A DNA stretch of 23,874 nt. Source: Bdellovibrio sp. (lineage in GTDB: Bacteria > Bdellovibrionota > Bdellovibrionia > Bdellovibrionales > Bdellovibrionaceae). The notes under the pieces are model-generated. The model had not been told where the DNA came from, did not search any database, and saw only the letters and a list, made by a program, of their open reading frames with translations. This document shows positions 9,813-18,259 of this stretch, piece by piece. Location of the stretch: assembly GCA_003176075.1 (NCBI GenBank), contig PSRN01000018.1, positions 1-23,874 of the forward strand. The letters run 5' to 3'. Each line of letters opens with the position of its first letter. Positions within the stretch are counted from its first letter, which is position 1. A program made the position numbers and the translations under genes.

Positions 9813-10241
9813 ATGGCAATCAAGGCGGTCAAGAGATGGAAGGGTGAACTAAGGAACGCGACCTCGCTTGAGTATATCGTGTTTAAAAATGTGCCGATGC
9901 GTTCATCCGACCATGGTGATATTGTAGACCTTGACATCGAAATTCTCGAACGCCTTGCTGCTACGGCAGTCATTGAAACCCGTGTCCCTCTACGAGGGAA
10001 GGAAGTACGCTTCCTCCGGAAAGTGCTTGGATTGTCATACGAGAAGTTCGCGGGTCCTATGGATCTTTCCGCCGCCACGGTTATGAAATGGGAGAAGGCC
10101 GAAACCCAACGACTGCACCCTGTGAACGAAGTCGCCGTGAGAACCTATGCGGCGGAACGGCTTGGACTTCACGTTGAAGGAGCTTTCTCAAAACTCATTG
10201 GCAAGCGAACGCCGCAAGTGCTGGAGCTCAAGGCTTCATAA
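9813..10241 (+). CDS. XRE/HTH antitoxin-like regulator (MqsA C-terminal type)
   Basis: A 142-residue protein with a strong ribosome site (AAGGAG at 9801-9806, 6 nt before ATG). The central part has an XRE-type helix-turn-helix (EVRFLRKVLGLSYEKFAG..LSAATVMKWEKAE, about residues 63-95), as in MqsA-like antitoxins. The N-terminal part (residues 1-55) has HGDIVDLDIEILE and no CxxC zinc motif, so it differs from E. coli MqsA. Its position immediately after a DUF4258 frame suggests the toxin-first order seen in MqsRA systems. Expected roles are to neutralise the toxin and repress the operon, possibly through the palindrome at 9517-9533. Confidence 0.75.
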   Translation: MAIKAVKRWKGELRNATSLEYIVFKNVPMRSSDHGDIVDLDIEILERLAATAVIETRVPLRGKEVRFLRKVLGLSYEKFAGPMDLSAATVMKWEKAETQRLHPVNEVAVRTYAAERLGLHVEGAFSKLIGKRTPQVLELKAS

Positions 10242-10409
10242 ATGGTCATAACACCAAGAGCATTATCCGGACTGGCTCCAATCATCCCACCCGCAAGTTT
10301 TCTTCCTCTCCGTCGGCACTACGTGCAAAAACCATCGATGAGTCTTCGCACAGATGTTTCGGCGAAAACCTTTTTATCTGACGGTTCAAAATGAGTCAGT
10401 TGCGAGAAT

Positions 10410-11150
10410 CTATCGCCTTCTAGATCGTGTTGGTTTAACCCGGGGGGATGGGGGATTAGAAGCGGGTCCTGGATTATCATTTGTTTTTGCATTCTCTTTT
10501 CCATCGATTGCCAGACGAATCGGAAGGTATTCTTTACAGCGCCTTAAGAATCTGTCCCTTAGCTTCAGCGGATCAGTTTCACAGGCACAATCGACTTCGC
10601 CGGCTGCACACCTGCACATCTGGAAAAGTCCCACCTTTGGCATCACATTCGAATCCAATAATTTTCTGTTCAGTAGTTCAGGATCGGAGATCGTCTTCAA
10701 ATCTTCGCAGAGTGATCTGCTTGTCACAAAGATCTGGTTCCCCTTTTCATCGGTTTCCTCCATCCGATCAACGGCGCAACGGCCATTCACATAATCGAAA
10801 GTCACCGACACCGTCTTATCAATTCGAACGTCCCGGTAAACGAGAGCCGTAATCCGCTTATTAAAGTCAAATTTCTTGTCTATAAGAAAACGCAAATCGC
10901 GACTTTCATACGGAATTTTTTTGAATTGCTCTGAGCGGCTCCAATCTCCCCGTTGCGAAACCTCAAGACCCGGTACAACCGCGCTGCAACTGTCACTTTT
11001 TTCAGTCTCGTCAATATTCGGCTTGAATTCCGCCCTCGCCGTTGCCCCCGCGAAAAAATGAATGCCCATCGAAACGAAAATCAGCGGTGTAAACACCATT
11101 GCGGACGTTTTCCGGAAATCGGTCCGTTGGACTCCGAGGCCTTGAATCAT
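10410..11150 (-). CDS. Secreted Cys-rich protein of unknown function
   Basis: A 246-residue protein with an N-terminal hydrophobic segment (about 18-37) ending in ATARA, a good signal-peptidase I site at about residue 40, so it is probably periplasmic or secreted. A GGGGGAGA run on the minus strand, about 6 nt upstream, supports the ATG at 11150. The mature part holds eight cysteines, including a CRC...CAC cluster near residue 185, suggesting disulfides or, less likely, metal binding. The last ~30 residues are Pro/Arg/Lys/Ser-rich and probably disordered. I recognise no family. It stands alone between the toxin-antitoxin pair, with which it converges, and ppiD. Confidence 0.7.
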   Translation of the reverse strand: MIQGLGVQRTDFRKTSAMVFTPLIFVSMGIHFFAGATARAEFKPNIDETEKSDSCSAVVPGLEVSQRGDWSRSEQFKKIPYESRDLRFLIDKKFDFNKRITALVYRDVRIDKTVSVTFDYVNGRCAVDRMEETDEKGNQIFVTSRSLCEDLKTISDPELLNRKLLDSNVMPKVGLFQMCRCAAGEVDCACETDPLKLRDRFLRRCKEYLPIRLAIDGKENAKTNDNPGPASNPPSPRVKPTRSRRR

Positions 11151-11362
11151 GGAAGTCTCCCCCTGCGAGCGTACTCAAATGCAAAAGAAATGCCCGATGA
11201 AGGACCAGTTAACCGATCCACGTAAAAATGTGACGCGTTTCTGTCGACAACCGTTGGATTTCAACCAAGTGCCAAGATTCTAACAGGGCATACAAATTGC
11301 TTTCTCAATCTCGACAACGCCTTTTTCACACAGGCAGTGAAGATCAGCTGATAGGATACGCC

Positions 11363-12895
11363 CTAATCCATTAATGAATTGTCTTTTGGACCCGTCAAAT
11401 TTCTTTCGATATGCGCTTTCTGACGTAGATCTTCCAACCAAGCGTTCATTCGATCCATCCCCCGCTCTCGCGCAAGTTCCATCGAATCCTCGGTTTTCGC
11501 CGGCGCATCTTTCTTTGGAGACAAACCTTTCCACCGAATCAGAACGCGGGATGAACCATCGCGGATCAGCTTTGACATTGGACGCTGACTGGAAAGCTCA
11601 AAGGCCGCCTGACTGAGCACTGGACTACCGAGGGCCGGCACCTGCTCGGCCGACAGGGCCACTGGGCCAGAATCTCGCCATGCGACTGAATTGGCCTTCA
11701 AAATTTCATCGACTTCAGCCAATTTATTTTGACTGAGGGCCTCTTCGAGCTTCTTCACTTCCGTTTCGAATTTCTCCTCGGCGATCAGTTTCTTGGCGAT
11801 CTTCAGTTCAAAATCCTGCAGATCCGCTTTTCTTTCAGGTTGATGTTCCAACACCTTGATCAAATGGTAACCGAAGGGGGACTTCACGGGGTCACTGATC
11901 GTCCCCACGGCTTGAGCAAAGGCCACCGTTTCGAATTCTGGAACCATACGGCCGCGACCGAAGCTTCCCAGGTCGCCCTTGTTTGCCTTCGAACCCACGT
12001 CCTCGGTATATTGCGCCGCCAGCTTGCCAAAATCCATTTTGCCGGATTTCTCTTTGATCTCTTGAATTTTCTTAAGGGCCCCACTTTCAGATGAGGCATT
12101 TCCTTTTTCCGCCTTGATCAGAATATGCTGAGCGTGAACTTGCTCAGGTTGGTCATAGGTGGAGGAATTCATTTTAAAATCGCCTTCGACCTTTTTCTTG
12201 AACTCCGGGTCTTTCAATTTCTCGCGAACCTCGGCGTCGCTGAGATGAACACCCATTTTTCCCTCATCCTTATCAAATTTCGCATACTGAAATTGGAGTG
12301 CGGTCTGATCAAGCTCCTTTTCAGTCTGCAAATCGATCGCCAACGGACTTGAACTAAACTGAAAAAGGTCGCGGATTCTCTCCTTTTTTTTGTCACGCCT
12401 CAAGCTCTCCTCAAATTCCGCCGGGGTGAGGTGATTGGCTTCCAGAATTGACCGATAACGTTCGAAGCGAAAAATGCCGTCCTCTTGGAACACCGGAACT
12501 TCTTTCATCACGGTTTCCTGCACCTCACGATCGGTAGCATAAATGCCATTTTTTTCAGCATACTGCGCCAAAAGCTCAGTCTGAATCAAAGTTTCCAAGG
12601 CCTGTTGTTGCAAAAACTGGCGCTGCGCTTCGCCCATCTGACCACCCAACATTCCGGCATAAAAACGCTCCAGCCGCTCGGTTTCTCTCCCGACGTCATA
12701 CATGGAAATGTAGGTGGAATTCACCCGCGCCGCCGCCCCCATTCCCACGGCGGCGAATCGTCCGCCATAGCCGTTGAACAAAACGAAAACAAGAATGATG
12801 GCCGCAAAAAGGACCAAGGCCGTCACGGACTTAAAATTCCAGTCGCGCCGATTCAGATTCTTTTTCAGGGCATCTGCCATGGATGGTTTTGTCAT
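11363..12895 (-). CDS. ppiD: PpiD/SurA-like periplasmic peptidyl-prolyl isomerase
   Basis: A membrane-anchored periplasmic folding factor. It has a short cytoplasmic N-terminus, one membrane segment (about residues 23-41), a SurA_N-type chaperone region (about 55-180), and one parvulin domain (about 251-350: VHAQHILIK, GDLGSFGRGRMVPEFE, SPFGYHLIKV). The C-terminal ~150 residues are helical and charged. At 510 residues it is shorter than E. coli PpiD (623) but has the same order of parts. AGGAG lies about 8 nt before the ATG, supporting the start. It is divergent from mreC across 197 bp, which includes the palindromic repeat at 12920-12945. The topology and single parvulin domain favour PpiD over SurA. 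Confidence 0.88.
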   Translation of the reverse strand: MTKPSMADALKKNLNRRDWNFKSVTALVLFAAIILVFVLFNGYGGRFAAVGMGAAARVNSTYISMYDVGRETERLERFYAGMLGGQMGEAQRQFLQQQALETLIQTELLAQYAEKNGIYATDREVQETVMKEVPVFQEDGIFRFERYRSILEANHLTPAEFEESLRRDKKKERIRDLFQFSSSPLAIDLQTEKELDQTALQFQYAKFDKDEGKMGVHLSDAEVREKLKDPEFKKKVEGDFKMNSSTYDQPEQVHAQHILIKAEKGNASSESGALKKIQEIKEKSGKMDFGKLAAQYTEDVGSKANKGDLGSFGRGRMVPEFETVAFAQAVGTISDPVKSPFGYHLIKVLEHQPERKADLQDFELKIAKKLIAEEKFETEVKKLEEALSQNKLAEVDEILKANSVAWRDSGPVALSAEQVPALGSPVLSQAAFELSSQRPMSKLIRDGSSRVLIRWKGLSPKKDAPAKTEDSMELARERGMDRMNAWLEDLRQKAHIERNLTGPKDNSLMD

Positions 12896-12919
12896 GCCGT
12901 CTACTCCTAGAAAATTGAT

Positions 12920-12945
12920 CCCGTGGCGGCTTCGTCGCCCACGCT
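12920..12945. repeat. Intergenic copy of the 26 bp palindromic repeat
   Basis: Matches 6720-6745 (inside uvrA) at 25 of 26 bases, including the GTGGCGGCTTCG core. The single difference introduces one mismatch into the predicted stem. It lies upstream of both ppiD and mreC. Confidence 0.7.
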
Positions 12946-13092
12946 GGCGACCCCATAAAATCCCGATTAACTCGCAATTTCAAGGGGAAATATTTGTATT
13001 CATACAGCCTTTTTTGTTAGCCTGAAAAAAAGCCGACGATTGAGATCCCAGCACCTCCGCAGACGCCGCCACCGGGTGGGGAAGGAGACCCG

Positions 13093-13980
13093 TTGAACCG
13101 ATTCCACCTGAATCTTCGCAAAGTTCTTGCCTATGGCTTTGCAATTTTTTTCCCTCTCCTGTCACTCAATATGCAACACACCCCGTTTGATAGCGGTTGG
13201 TTTAACCAGCCACTTCAATGGGCGGCGGCCGGCGTGCAACAGGCCTTTTATTTGTTTTCCGAAGGGGTCCGCGGAACCACTTCCGAATACGTGAACCTCC
13301 TCAACATCAAAAGCGAAATCAGCCACTTGCAAGAAGAGAATCAGCAACTGCGGGCCCGTCTCAGCGTCTTGGATGATGTGCAAAAAGAAAACCAACGGCT
13401 CAATGCGCTTTTGGATTTCCGCTCCCGCACCAAGATGGAATTGGTCGCCGCGCGCGTGATCAGCCGCGACCTGTTCAGCGACCACTCCACCATTCGCATC
13501 AACAAGGGAAAACACCACGGCCTGCAAGCCGGCCAGGCGGTTATTTCGACGGAAGGGGCCCTTGGTTACGTGTTTCGCCCTGAAGCCTTTAGTTCGATGG
13601 TCCTCCTGATCACTGACCGTTACGCGGTGGTGGATGGAATCGTCGTCCGCTCGCGCGCCAGGGGGATCGTCGAGGGGAAAAGCGCCGGCGCCTGCGCCCT
13701 CCGCTACGTCGAAAAATCAGAAGATGTCAAAGCCGGCGATCTGGTGGTCACCAGCGGCCTGGACAACATTTTTCCCAAGGGTTTTCCAGTGGCCACGGTG
13801 GAGGCCGTGGAAAGCCGGAGCTACTCCGTCAGCTTGCGGGTGGACCTGCGCCCCGTCGTTGATCCCAACAAAGTCGAAGAGGTCTTTGTTCTTTTGAACG
13901 CCGCCAACGAAGATCTCACCGAACGCTTTTCCATGACGCAAAATTCGCCGCCCTATCCACCGGAAGTGGAAACCCGATGA
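13093..13980 (+). CDS. mreC: MreC, rod-shape-determining protein
   Basis: A bitopic inner-membrane protein that links the MreB cytoskeleton to peptidoglycan synthesis and activates PBP2/RodA. It has one membrane segment (about residues 11-28), a coiled coil (about 68-105, with EENQQLRARL and KENQRLNALLDF), then the beta-rich periplasmic MreC domain (VISRDLFSDHSTIRINKG; GDLVVTSGLDNIFPKGFPV). At 295 residues it is typical. The start is TTG at 13093, chosen because AAGGAG (13082-13087) lies about 6 nt upstream. The last codons overlap mreD (ATGA at 13977-13980). mreB, which usually precedes mreC, is not in the window. Confidence 0.95.
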   Translation: MNRFHLNLRKVLAYGFAIFFPLLSLNMQHTPFDSGWFNQPLQWAAAGVQQAFYLFSEGVRGTTSEYVNLLNIKSEISHLQEENQQLRARLSVLDDVQKENQRLNALLDFRSRTKMELVAARVISRDLFSDHSTIRINKGKHHGLQAGQAVISTEGALGYVFRPEAFSSMVLLITDRYAVVDGIVVRSRARGIVEGKSAGACALRYVEKSEDVKAGDLVVTSGLDNIFPKGFPVATVEAVESRSYSVSLRVDLRPVVDPNKVEEVFVLLNAANEDLTERFSMTQNSPPYPPEVETR

Positions 13981-14510
13981 GCCCGTTTTCCCTGCGCGTG
14001 ATGAGCCTGCAGTTTGTATTGGCGATTCTTTGTTGCGGGTTTCAGACGACGGTATGGCCGAATCTGTTTGGCAGCATTCAAATGCCACAGTTCTGGCTGC
14101 CGTGGATCTTATTCTTGAGTCTTCACCGGCCCTATTTTGAGGCGCTGTTCATGTCTTACTTCTTCGCCTTGATCATGCTTTCGTTCACCAGCCTTTCCTT
14201 GCAAATGATTTGGCCGACCTTCCTGGTCCTGGTCAGCGCCGCTGCCTTTGCGAAGAACAAGTTTTTCTGGCCTGGGCTGCGCTATTTTATTCCCGCCACC
14301 GGTCTCTGCTGCCTCCTTTGGAATGTGACCCTGGTGGGGCTTTCCTCGACCTTTGAAAAGTCTTCGGCACCGCTCCTGCCCATCACCCGCGTTCTCGAAG
14401 CTCTGCTGACAACTCTTGCCTCGCCGCTGATTTACGGAGCCCTGATCCGCCTTGAAAAACTGCGGCCGGTGGACAGCGCGAAAGCCACCGTGCGTGAGGT
14501 TTCCGCGTGA
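13977..14510 (+). CDS. mreD: MreD, rod-shape-determining membrane protein
   Basis: A 177-residue polytopic protein with five or six predicted membrane segments in the position and size expected of MreD, the membrane partner of MreC. MreD sequences are poorly conserved; the call rests on hydrophobicity, length, and placement between mreC and mrdA with a 4 nt overlap on each side (ATGA and GTGA). The C-terminus is short, charged and cytoplasmic (RLEKLRPVDSAKATVREVSA). Confidence 0.88.
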   Translation: MSPFSLRVMSLQFVLAILCCGFQTTVWPNLFGSIQMPQFWLPWILFLSLHRPYFEALFMSYFFALIMLSFTSLSLQMIWPTFLVLVSAAAFAKNKFFWPGLRYFIPATGLCCLLWNVTLVGLSSTFEKSSAPLLPITRVLEALLTTLASPLIYGALIRLEKLRPVDSAKATVREVSA

Positions 14511-16492
14511 CCCAATTCATCAACAATCCAGAAGAAGCAAAGGAATTTCTCCCCCGCTACCGCTACTTCTACGTCGCTTTAACCATTGCCGTGGTCACCT
14601 TCTCCGCCCGCCTGTGGTACCTGCAGATCATTCAAGGTTCCGAGCTGCGGGAATTTTCCGAGAAAAACCGTATCAAGCAAGTCAAGATCGTCGCACCCCG
14701 GGGACACATGGTGGACCGGGAAGGTCGGATCTTGGTGGAGAACAACCCCGGCTTCGAGGCCATCCTTTCCCCGCAGTACATTGACGATACTGACGAGGTC
14801 GCCGCCCGGGTCGCACCCATTCTTGGCACCACGGCGGAGAAGGTTGTTGAAAAGGTGGAACGCAGCCGCAAGCAAAACGGGCCCTTCGCGCAAGTCAAAC
14901 TCAAGGAAAACCTTTCGCGCGATGAGGTCTTCCGCCTCAAGCGCATCCGTCTCGACACTCCTGGCCTTGAGATTCGGGAAACGGTGGTCCGCCACTACGC
15001 CTTGGGGGAAAGCGGCGCCCAGCTCTTCGGTTACGTCGGCGAAATTTCCGCCAAGCAACTTCCCGTCTACAATCAAATTTTCAAAGGATTGACTTTCGAG
15101 CAAGGGGACATCATTGGGAAATCCGGCCTCGAAGAGGTCCTCGAGCGGGAAATCCGGGGGCAGGATGGATATCAGTTCCTGCAGGTCGATGCGCTCGGCC
15201 GCGAGGCCCTCACCCAAAACGCGAGCATTTACGGTGAGCAGATTCATGATCAAGAGCCGATCCCCGGCGCCAACGCCGAGCTGACCCTCGACAAGGATCT
15301 TCAGGACGCCGCCTGGAACTCCATCACCAAGCTGAATCGCCAGGGCGCCGTCTTCGCCATGAAGACCAACGGTGAAGTCCTCGCTTGGGTGAGCGCCCCT
15401 TCCTATGATCCAAATTCCATCCTGCGCACCCGCGCGCAATGGAACAAATTGATCAATGATCCGAACAAACCGCTCCTCAACAAAGTCGTGCAGGATCACT
15501 TCGCGCCGGGCTCCACGTTCAAGCCCTTCATGGCGATGACGGCGCTGGAGGAAAAAGTCATCACTCCGCAAACCGTTATTTACTGCCCCGGCTCCATGCG
15601 CTTCGGGCGGCGCGAATACCATGACTCCGTCCGCGGCGGCCACGGCAACGTCACCGTTTATGAAGCCATCGAGCAGTCCGCCAACGTGTTCTTCTTCAAA
15701 ATGGGAATCGCTCTCGGCATCGATCGGATGTTCAAATACATTTCCACTTTTGGCTTTGGTTCGCATTCCGGAGTGGAAGTCCCTCGCGAAGTTTCCGGCC
15801 TTATGCCGAGCGCTGAATGGAAACAAGCCACCTTCCATCAGGAGTGGCAGCCGGGCGAAAACTTGAGCAACGCGATTGGACAGGGGTTTGTGCAAGTCAC
15901 CCCCATACAGCTCGCTGTCGCCTACAACGCCATCGGTCTCGAAGGAAGGGTGGTCCGGCCCTTTGTGGTTCACCGCGTGAAGGACGTCGACGGCAAGGTG
16001 CTCAAGGAAAACCAACCACAAATCTTGCGTGACTTAACGCAAACCCAATCCACCGGCATAAAAATGAGTCAAGGCAATTTCAAAGTGGTCAAGGACGCTC
16101 TGAAGCGGGTGATTCAAGGCCATCGCGGGACCGCCAGGAGCGTGCGCATTCCAGGGATCGAGATGGCGGGAAAGACGGGAACGGCGCAAGTCATGGGTTT
16201 TTCAGCGTCGGATATTTACACCAAGTGCGAAAATCGCCCCTTCCACCAGCGCCACCACGGCTGGTTCATCGCTTTTGCTCCGGCCGACCAGCCAGAGATC
16301 ACGGTCGTGGCTCTGGCCGAGCATTCTTGCCATGGAAATCCCGGCGCTTCACCGTTGGTTCGCGACGTCATGCTCGCCTATTTCAACAAGTATCATAAAG
16401 ACTGGATCGAAGAGGGCGCCAAAGCCGAAAAAGAACACCGGGACCAGGCGCCAGCACCCCTTGACTTGGGAGAGCCGCCGGAGGGCGAGTGA
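14507..16492 (+). CDS. mrdA: PBP2, peptidoglycan DD-transpeptidase of the elongasome
   Basis: A class B penicillin-binding protein that crosslinks lateral-wall peptidoglycan with the RodA glycosyltransferase. It has one membrane segment (about 20-40), a pedestal domain (PRGHMVDREGRILVENN at 64-80), and a transpeptidase domain with all three catalytic motifs: S336-TFK339, S391-A-N393, and K556-T-G558. At 661 residues it is normal. The GTG start overlaps the mreD stop (GTGA), indicating translational coupling. A 69 bp gap with a tandem repeat and hairpin separates it from rodA. The reverse strand is also open for about 480 codons, a base-composition shadow. Confidence 0.97.
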   Translation: MTQFINNPEEAKEFLPRYRYFYVALTIAVVTFSARLWYLQIIQGSELREFSEKNRIKQVKIVAPRGHMVDREGRILVENNPGFEAILSPQYIDDTDEVAARVAPILGTTAEKVVEKVERSRKQNGPFAQVKLKENLSRDEVFRLKRIRLDTPGLEIRETVVRHYALGESGAQLFGYVGEISAKQLPVYNQIFKGLTFEQGDIIGKSGLEEVLEREIRGQDGYQFLQVDALGREALTQNASIYGEQIHDQEPIPGANAELTLDKDLQDAAWNSITKLNRQGAVFAMKTNGEVLAWVSAPSYDPNSILRTRAQWNKLINDPNKPLLNKVVQDHFAPGSTFKPFMAMTALEEKVITPQTVIYCPGSMRFGRREYHDSVRGGHGNVTVYEAIEQSANVFFFKMGIALGIDRMFKYISTFGFGSHSGVEVPREVSGLMPSAEWKQATFHQEWQPGENLSNAIGQGFVQVTPIQLAVAYNAIGLEGRVVRPFVVHRVKDVDGKVLKENQPQILRDLTQTQSTGIKMSQGNFKVVKDALKRVIQGHRGTARSVRIPGIEMAGKTGTAQVMGFSASDIYTKCENRPFHQRHHGWFIAFAPADQPEITVVALAEHSCHGNPGASPLVRDVMLAYFNKYHKDWIEEGAKAEKEHRDQAPAPLDLGEPPEGE

Positions 16493-16505
16493 AATGACAT
16501 TCCGC

Positions 16506-16525
16506 GGGCGTTCAATGAACCGCCC
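16506..16525 (+). other. Hairpin in the mrdA-rodA gap
   Basis: GGGCGTTC-AAT-GAACCGCCC pairs over eight base pairs with one bulged C. No U-run follows, so it is not a classic terminator. It could influence processing or read-through between mrdA and rodA. Confidence 0.45.
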
Positions 16526-16546
16526 ATGAAATGAACCGCCCATGGA
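16515..16546 (+). repeat. 16 bp tandem duplication upstream of rodA
   Basis: ATGAACCGCCCATGAA is followed directly by ATGAACCGCCCATGGA (15 of 16 identical). The duplication recreates the 3' half of the adjacent hairpin and lies just before the rodA ribosome site. Confidence 0.75.
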
Positions 16547-16561
16547 GAGAAGGAAGAACTT

Positions 16562-17686
16562 ATGGATTTTTCTCTGCAAGTTGAAGAAAGAACCCTGCTC
16601 AAGCGGATTGATTGGAATTTTGTTGTTTGCATCCTGGGTTTGAACAGCATTGGGCTGATCAACCTCTACAGCGCCACCCACGGGCCTTACTCCACCGGCG
16701 TGGGTCCTCTATTCATCAATCAGATTCTTTGGCTTGCCGTCGGTTGGAGCGCTTTCTTTGTCACGACCTTGATCGACTACCGCTTGGTTCTTCGCCTGGC
16801 CCCGCTGATTTTCGTGATCAATCTGTGCGCCGTTCTCTACGTCACCTTCTACGGCCGGGTCGCCCTTGGCGGTCAGCGGTGGATTGATCTGGGTTTCTTC
16901 CACTACCAACCTTCCGAGACCATGAAGCTGGCGCTGATCGCCATCCTGGCCAGGGTTTTGAGTCCAAAGTCGGTGGACGGTCCCGGCATGGGACTGAGGG
17001 AACTTCTCTTGCCGCTGCTGCTGATGATCGTGCCGTTCATTTTTGTGGTCGAGCAGCCCGACATGGGAACGGCGCTTTTGATCGCCCTGATTGGCAGCTC
17101 CATTTTGTTTTTTATGAAAATCCGCCGCTGGATTATCGCCGCCGTGGTCGGTTTCGCCGTCGTGGCGGCTCCGGTCATTTGGACCTACGGGCTGCGCGAC
17201 TATCAAAAAAACCGCATTATTAATTTCTTGAACCCCTCCAATGACCCGCGAGGTTCGGGTTACAACAGCATTCAATCAAAAATCGCCGTGGGCTCCGGGA
17301 AGTTGTTCGGCAAAGGTTTTCGCAAAGGCACGCAGTCACAGCTTGAGTTCCTCCCCGAGCGGCACACTGACTTTATCTTTAGCGTTCTCAGCGAAGAGTT
17401 CGGCTTTTTTGGCAGTGTCTTAACCCTACTGGTCTTTGCCGCGCTCTTTGTGATCGGCGTTCGCATCGCCGCCACTGCCAAGGACAAATTTGGCGCGCTT
17501 CTAACGTTGGGAGTCCTTTGTTATCTTTTTTGGCATATGTTTATCAACGTCGGCATGGTCATCGGCCTTCTGCCGATTGTGGGTGTGCCACTACCCCTGC
17601 TCTCTTACGGCGGATCGTCCATGCTGACGACCATGATGGGGCTGGGTTTGATTTCCAGCGTGGCTTACCGCAGGTATTTGTTCTAA
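16562..17686 (+). CDS. rodA: RodA, SEDS peptidoglycan glycosyltransferase
   Basis: An integral membrane glycosyltransferase that polymerises lipid II into glycan strands for rod elongation, paired with PBP2. It is 374 residues with about ten membrane segments. The SEDS signatures are QPSETMKLALI (116-126), EQPDMGTALLI (164-174), and KGTQSQLEFLPERHTDFIF (255-273), where D270 matches the catalytic Asp262 of E. coli RodA. The C-terminal VPLPLLSYGGSS is also diagnostic. A clear AGAAGGAAG lies 5-13 nt before the ATG. Its TAA stop (17684-17686) coincides with the left edge of the inverted-repeat element, so the element inserted at, but did not disrupt, the coding end. Confidence 0.97.
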   Translation: MDFSLQVEERTLLKRIDWNFVVCILGLNSIGLINLYSATHGPYSTGVGPLFINQILWLAVGWSAFFVTTLIDYRLVLRLAPLIFVINLCAVLYVTFYGRVALGGQRWIDLGFFHYQPSETMKLALIAILARVLSPKSVDGPGMGLRELLLPLLLMIVPFIFVVEQPDMGTALLIALIGSSILFFMKIRRWIIAAVVGFAVVAAPVIWTYGLRDYQKNRIINFLNPSNDPRGSGYNSIQSKIAVGSGKLFGKGFRKGTQSQLEFLPERHTDFIFSVLSEEFGFFGSVLTLLVFAALFVIGVRIAATAKDKFGALLTLGVLCYLFWHMFINVGMVIGLLPIVGVPLPLLSYGGSSMLTTMMGLGLISSVAYRRYLF

Positions 17687-17802
17687 GAGCGCATCTAAGA
17701 AGTCATGCATCATGATGCCCGGTACGGATGACAGTTTGCAGTAAAGTTGTCAGCCACAGTTTGGAGCAACGGAATCAGTATCAGTTCGGCTTTCAGTTTG
17801 CA
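17685..17802 (+). repeat. Left inverted repeat arm of the S23 element
   Basis: Aligns to the reverse complement of 18260-18379 with about eight substitutions and two small indels (3 nt and 1 nt). The outermost 31 bp after the first base and an inner 32 bp block (AGTTGTCAGCCACAGTTTGG and onward) are identical. It contains repeated CAGTT motifs. It begins within the rodA TAA stop. Confidence 0.9.
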
Positions 17803-17815
17803 TTGCCAAGTCAAT

Positions 17816-18136
17816 ATGCTCGAGGACTTTCAAGCCTTTCAACTGGCTAAACAGTACTATTGGTGTTGCAAACGCCTGAAGTTACCAAGATTCTTGCAGG
17901 ATCAACTTCTGCGTGCGAGTTCTTCTGTGGCTTTGAATTTGGCGGAGGGATCCGGGAAACGGACGGCGGCGGACCAAGTGAGATTTTACTCAATGGCCTT
18001 TGGTAGCCTTCGCGAATGTCAAGCAGTCCTTGAACTGGAAAAAATAGGAAACGAAGAAATCAAAAATCTTGGATCGCAATTGGGAGCCATTCTCTATACG
18101 TTGACCCGCAAGAAATTCGAGCATCGAGTCGAATGA
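17816..18136 (+). CDS. Four-helix-bundle protein (S23 / 23S rRNA intervening-sequence family)
   Basis: A 106-residue helical protein. The middle reads LRASSSVALNLAEGSGKRTAADQVRFYSMAFGSLRECQAVLEL, cited here in its order of motifs: the SxALNLAEG turn and the FGSLRECQ helix are diagnostic of the four-helix-bundle family first seen in 23S rRNA intervening sequences and related to Avd of diversity-generating retroelements. ATG 17816 gives the usual family N-terminus (MLEDFQAFQLAKQ); a longer frame from a TTG at 17747 would translate the repeat arm and was rejected. The ribosome site is weak. No reverse transcriptase or variable repeat is present, so a retroelement role is unsupported. The family's molecular function is not established. 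Confidence 0.85.
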   Translation: MLEDFQAFQLAKQYYWCCKRLKLPRFLQDQLLRASSSVALNLAEGSGKRTAADQVRFYSMAFGSLRECQAVLELEKIGNEEIKNLGSQLGAILYTLTRKKFEHRVE

Positions 18137-18157
18137 GTTCACCTCCAAGCATGGCCG

Positions 18158-18215
18158 CGAGCGAGTCGCTTCAGCATAAGGTGGCTCATGGCAGTATAAA
18201 TCATGCACTCGCTCG
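18158..18215. other. Inner inverted repeat of the S23 element
   Basis: CGAGCGAG (18158-18165) and CTCGCTCG (18208-18215) are perfect reverse complements 42 bp apart, in the non-coding part between the four-helix gene and the right arm. They could form a secondary hairpin inside the larger stem. Confidence 0.5.
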
Positions 18216-18259
18216 TTTCTGAAAACTTCTCGTAATTACGACTCAGGTCGATGGAATTT

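Noticed and set aside
14579..16021. Open frame of 480 codons on the minus strand
   Set aside because: It is fully antisense to mrdA, whose catalytic motifs are intact. The composition is what codon bias on the other strand produces, and no family motif or ribosome site is seen.
17747..17815. N-terminal extension of the four-helix-bundle frame from a TTG
   Set aside because: It would translate the inverted-repeat arm; the family N-terminus fits the ATG at 17816.
17816..18136. Avd component of a diversity-generating retroelement
   Set aside because: The protein fold is related, but no reverse transcriptase, template repeat or variable repeat exists nearby.
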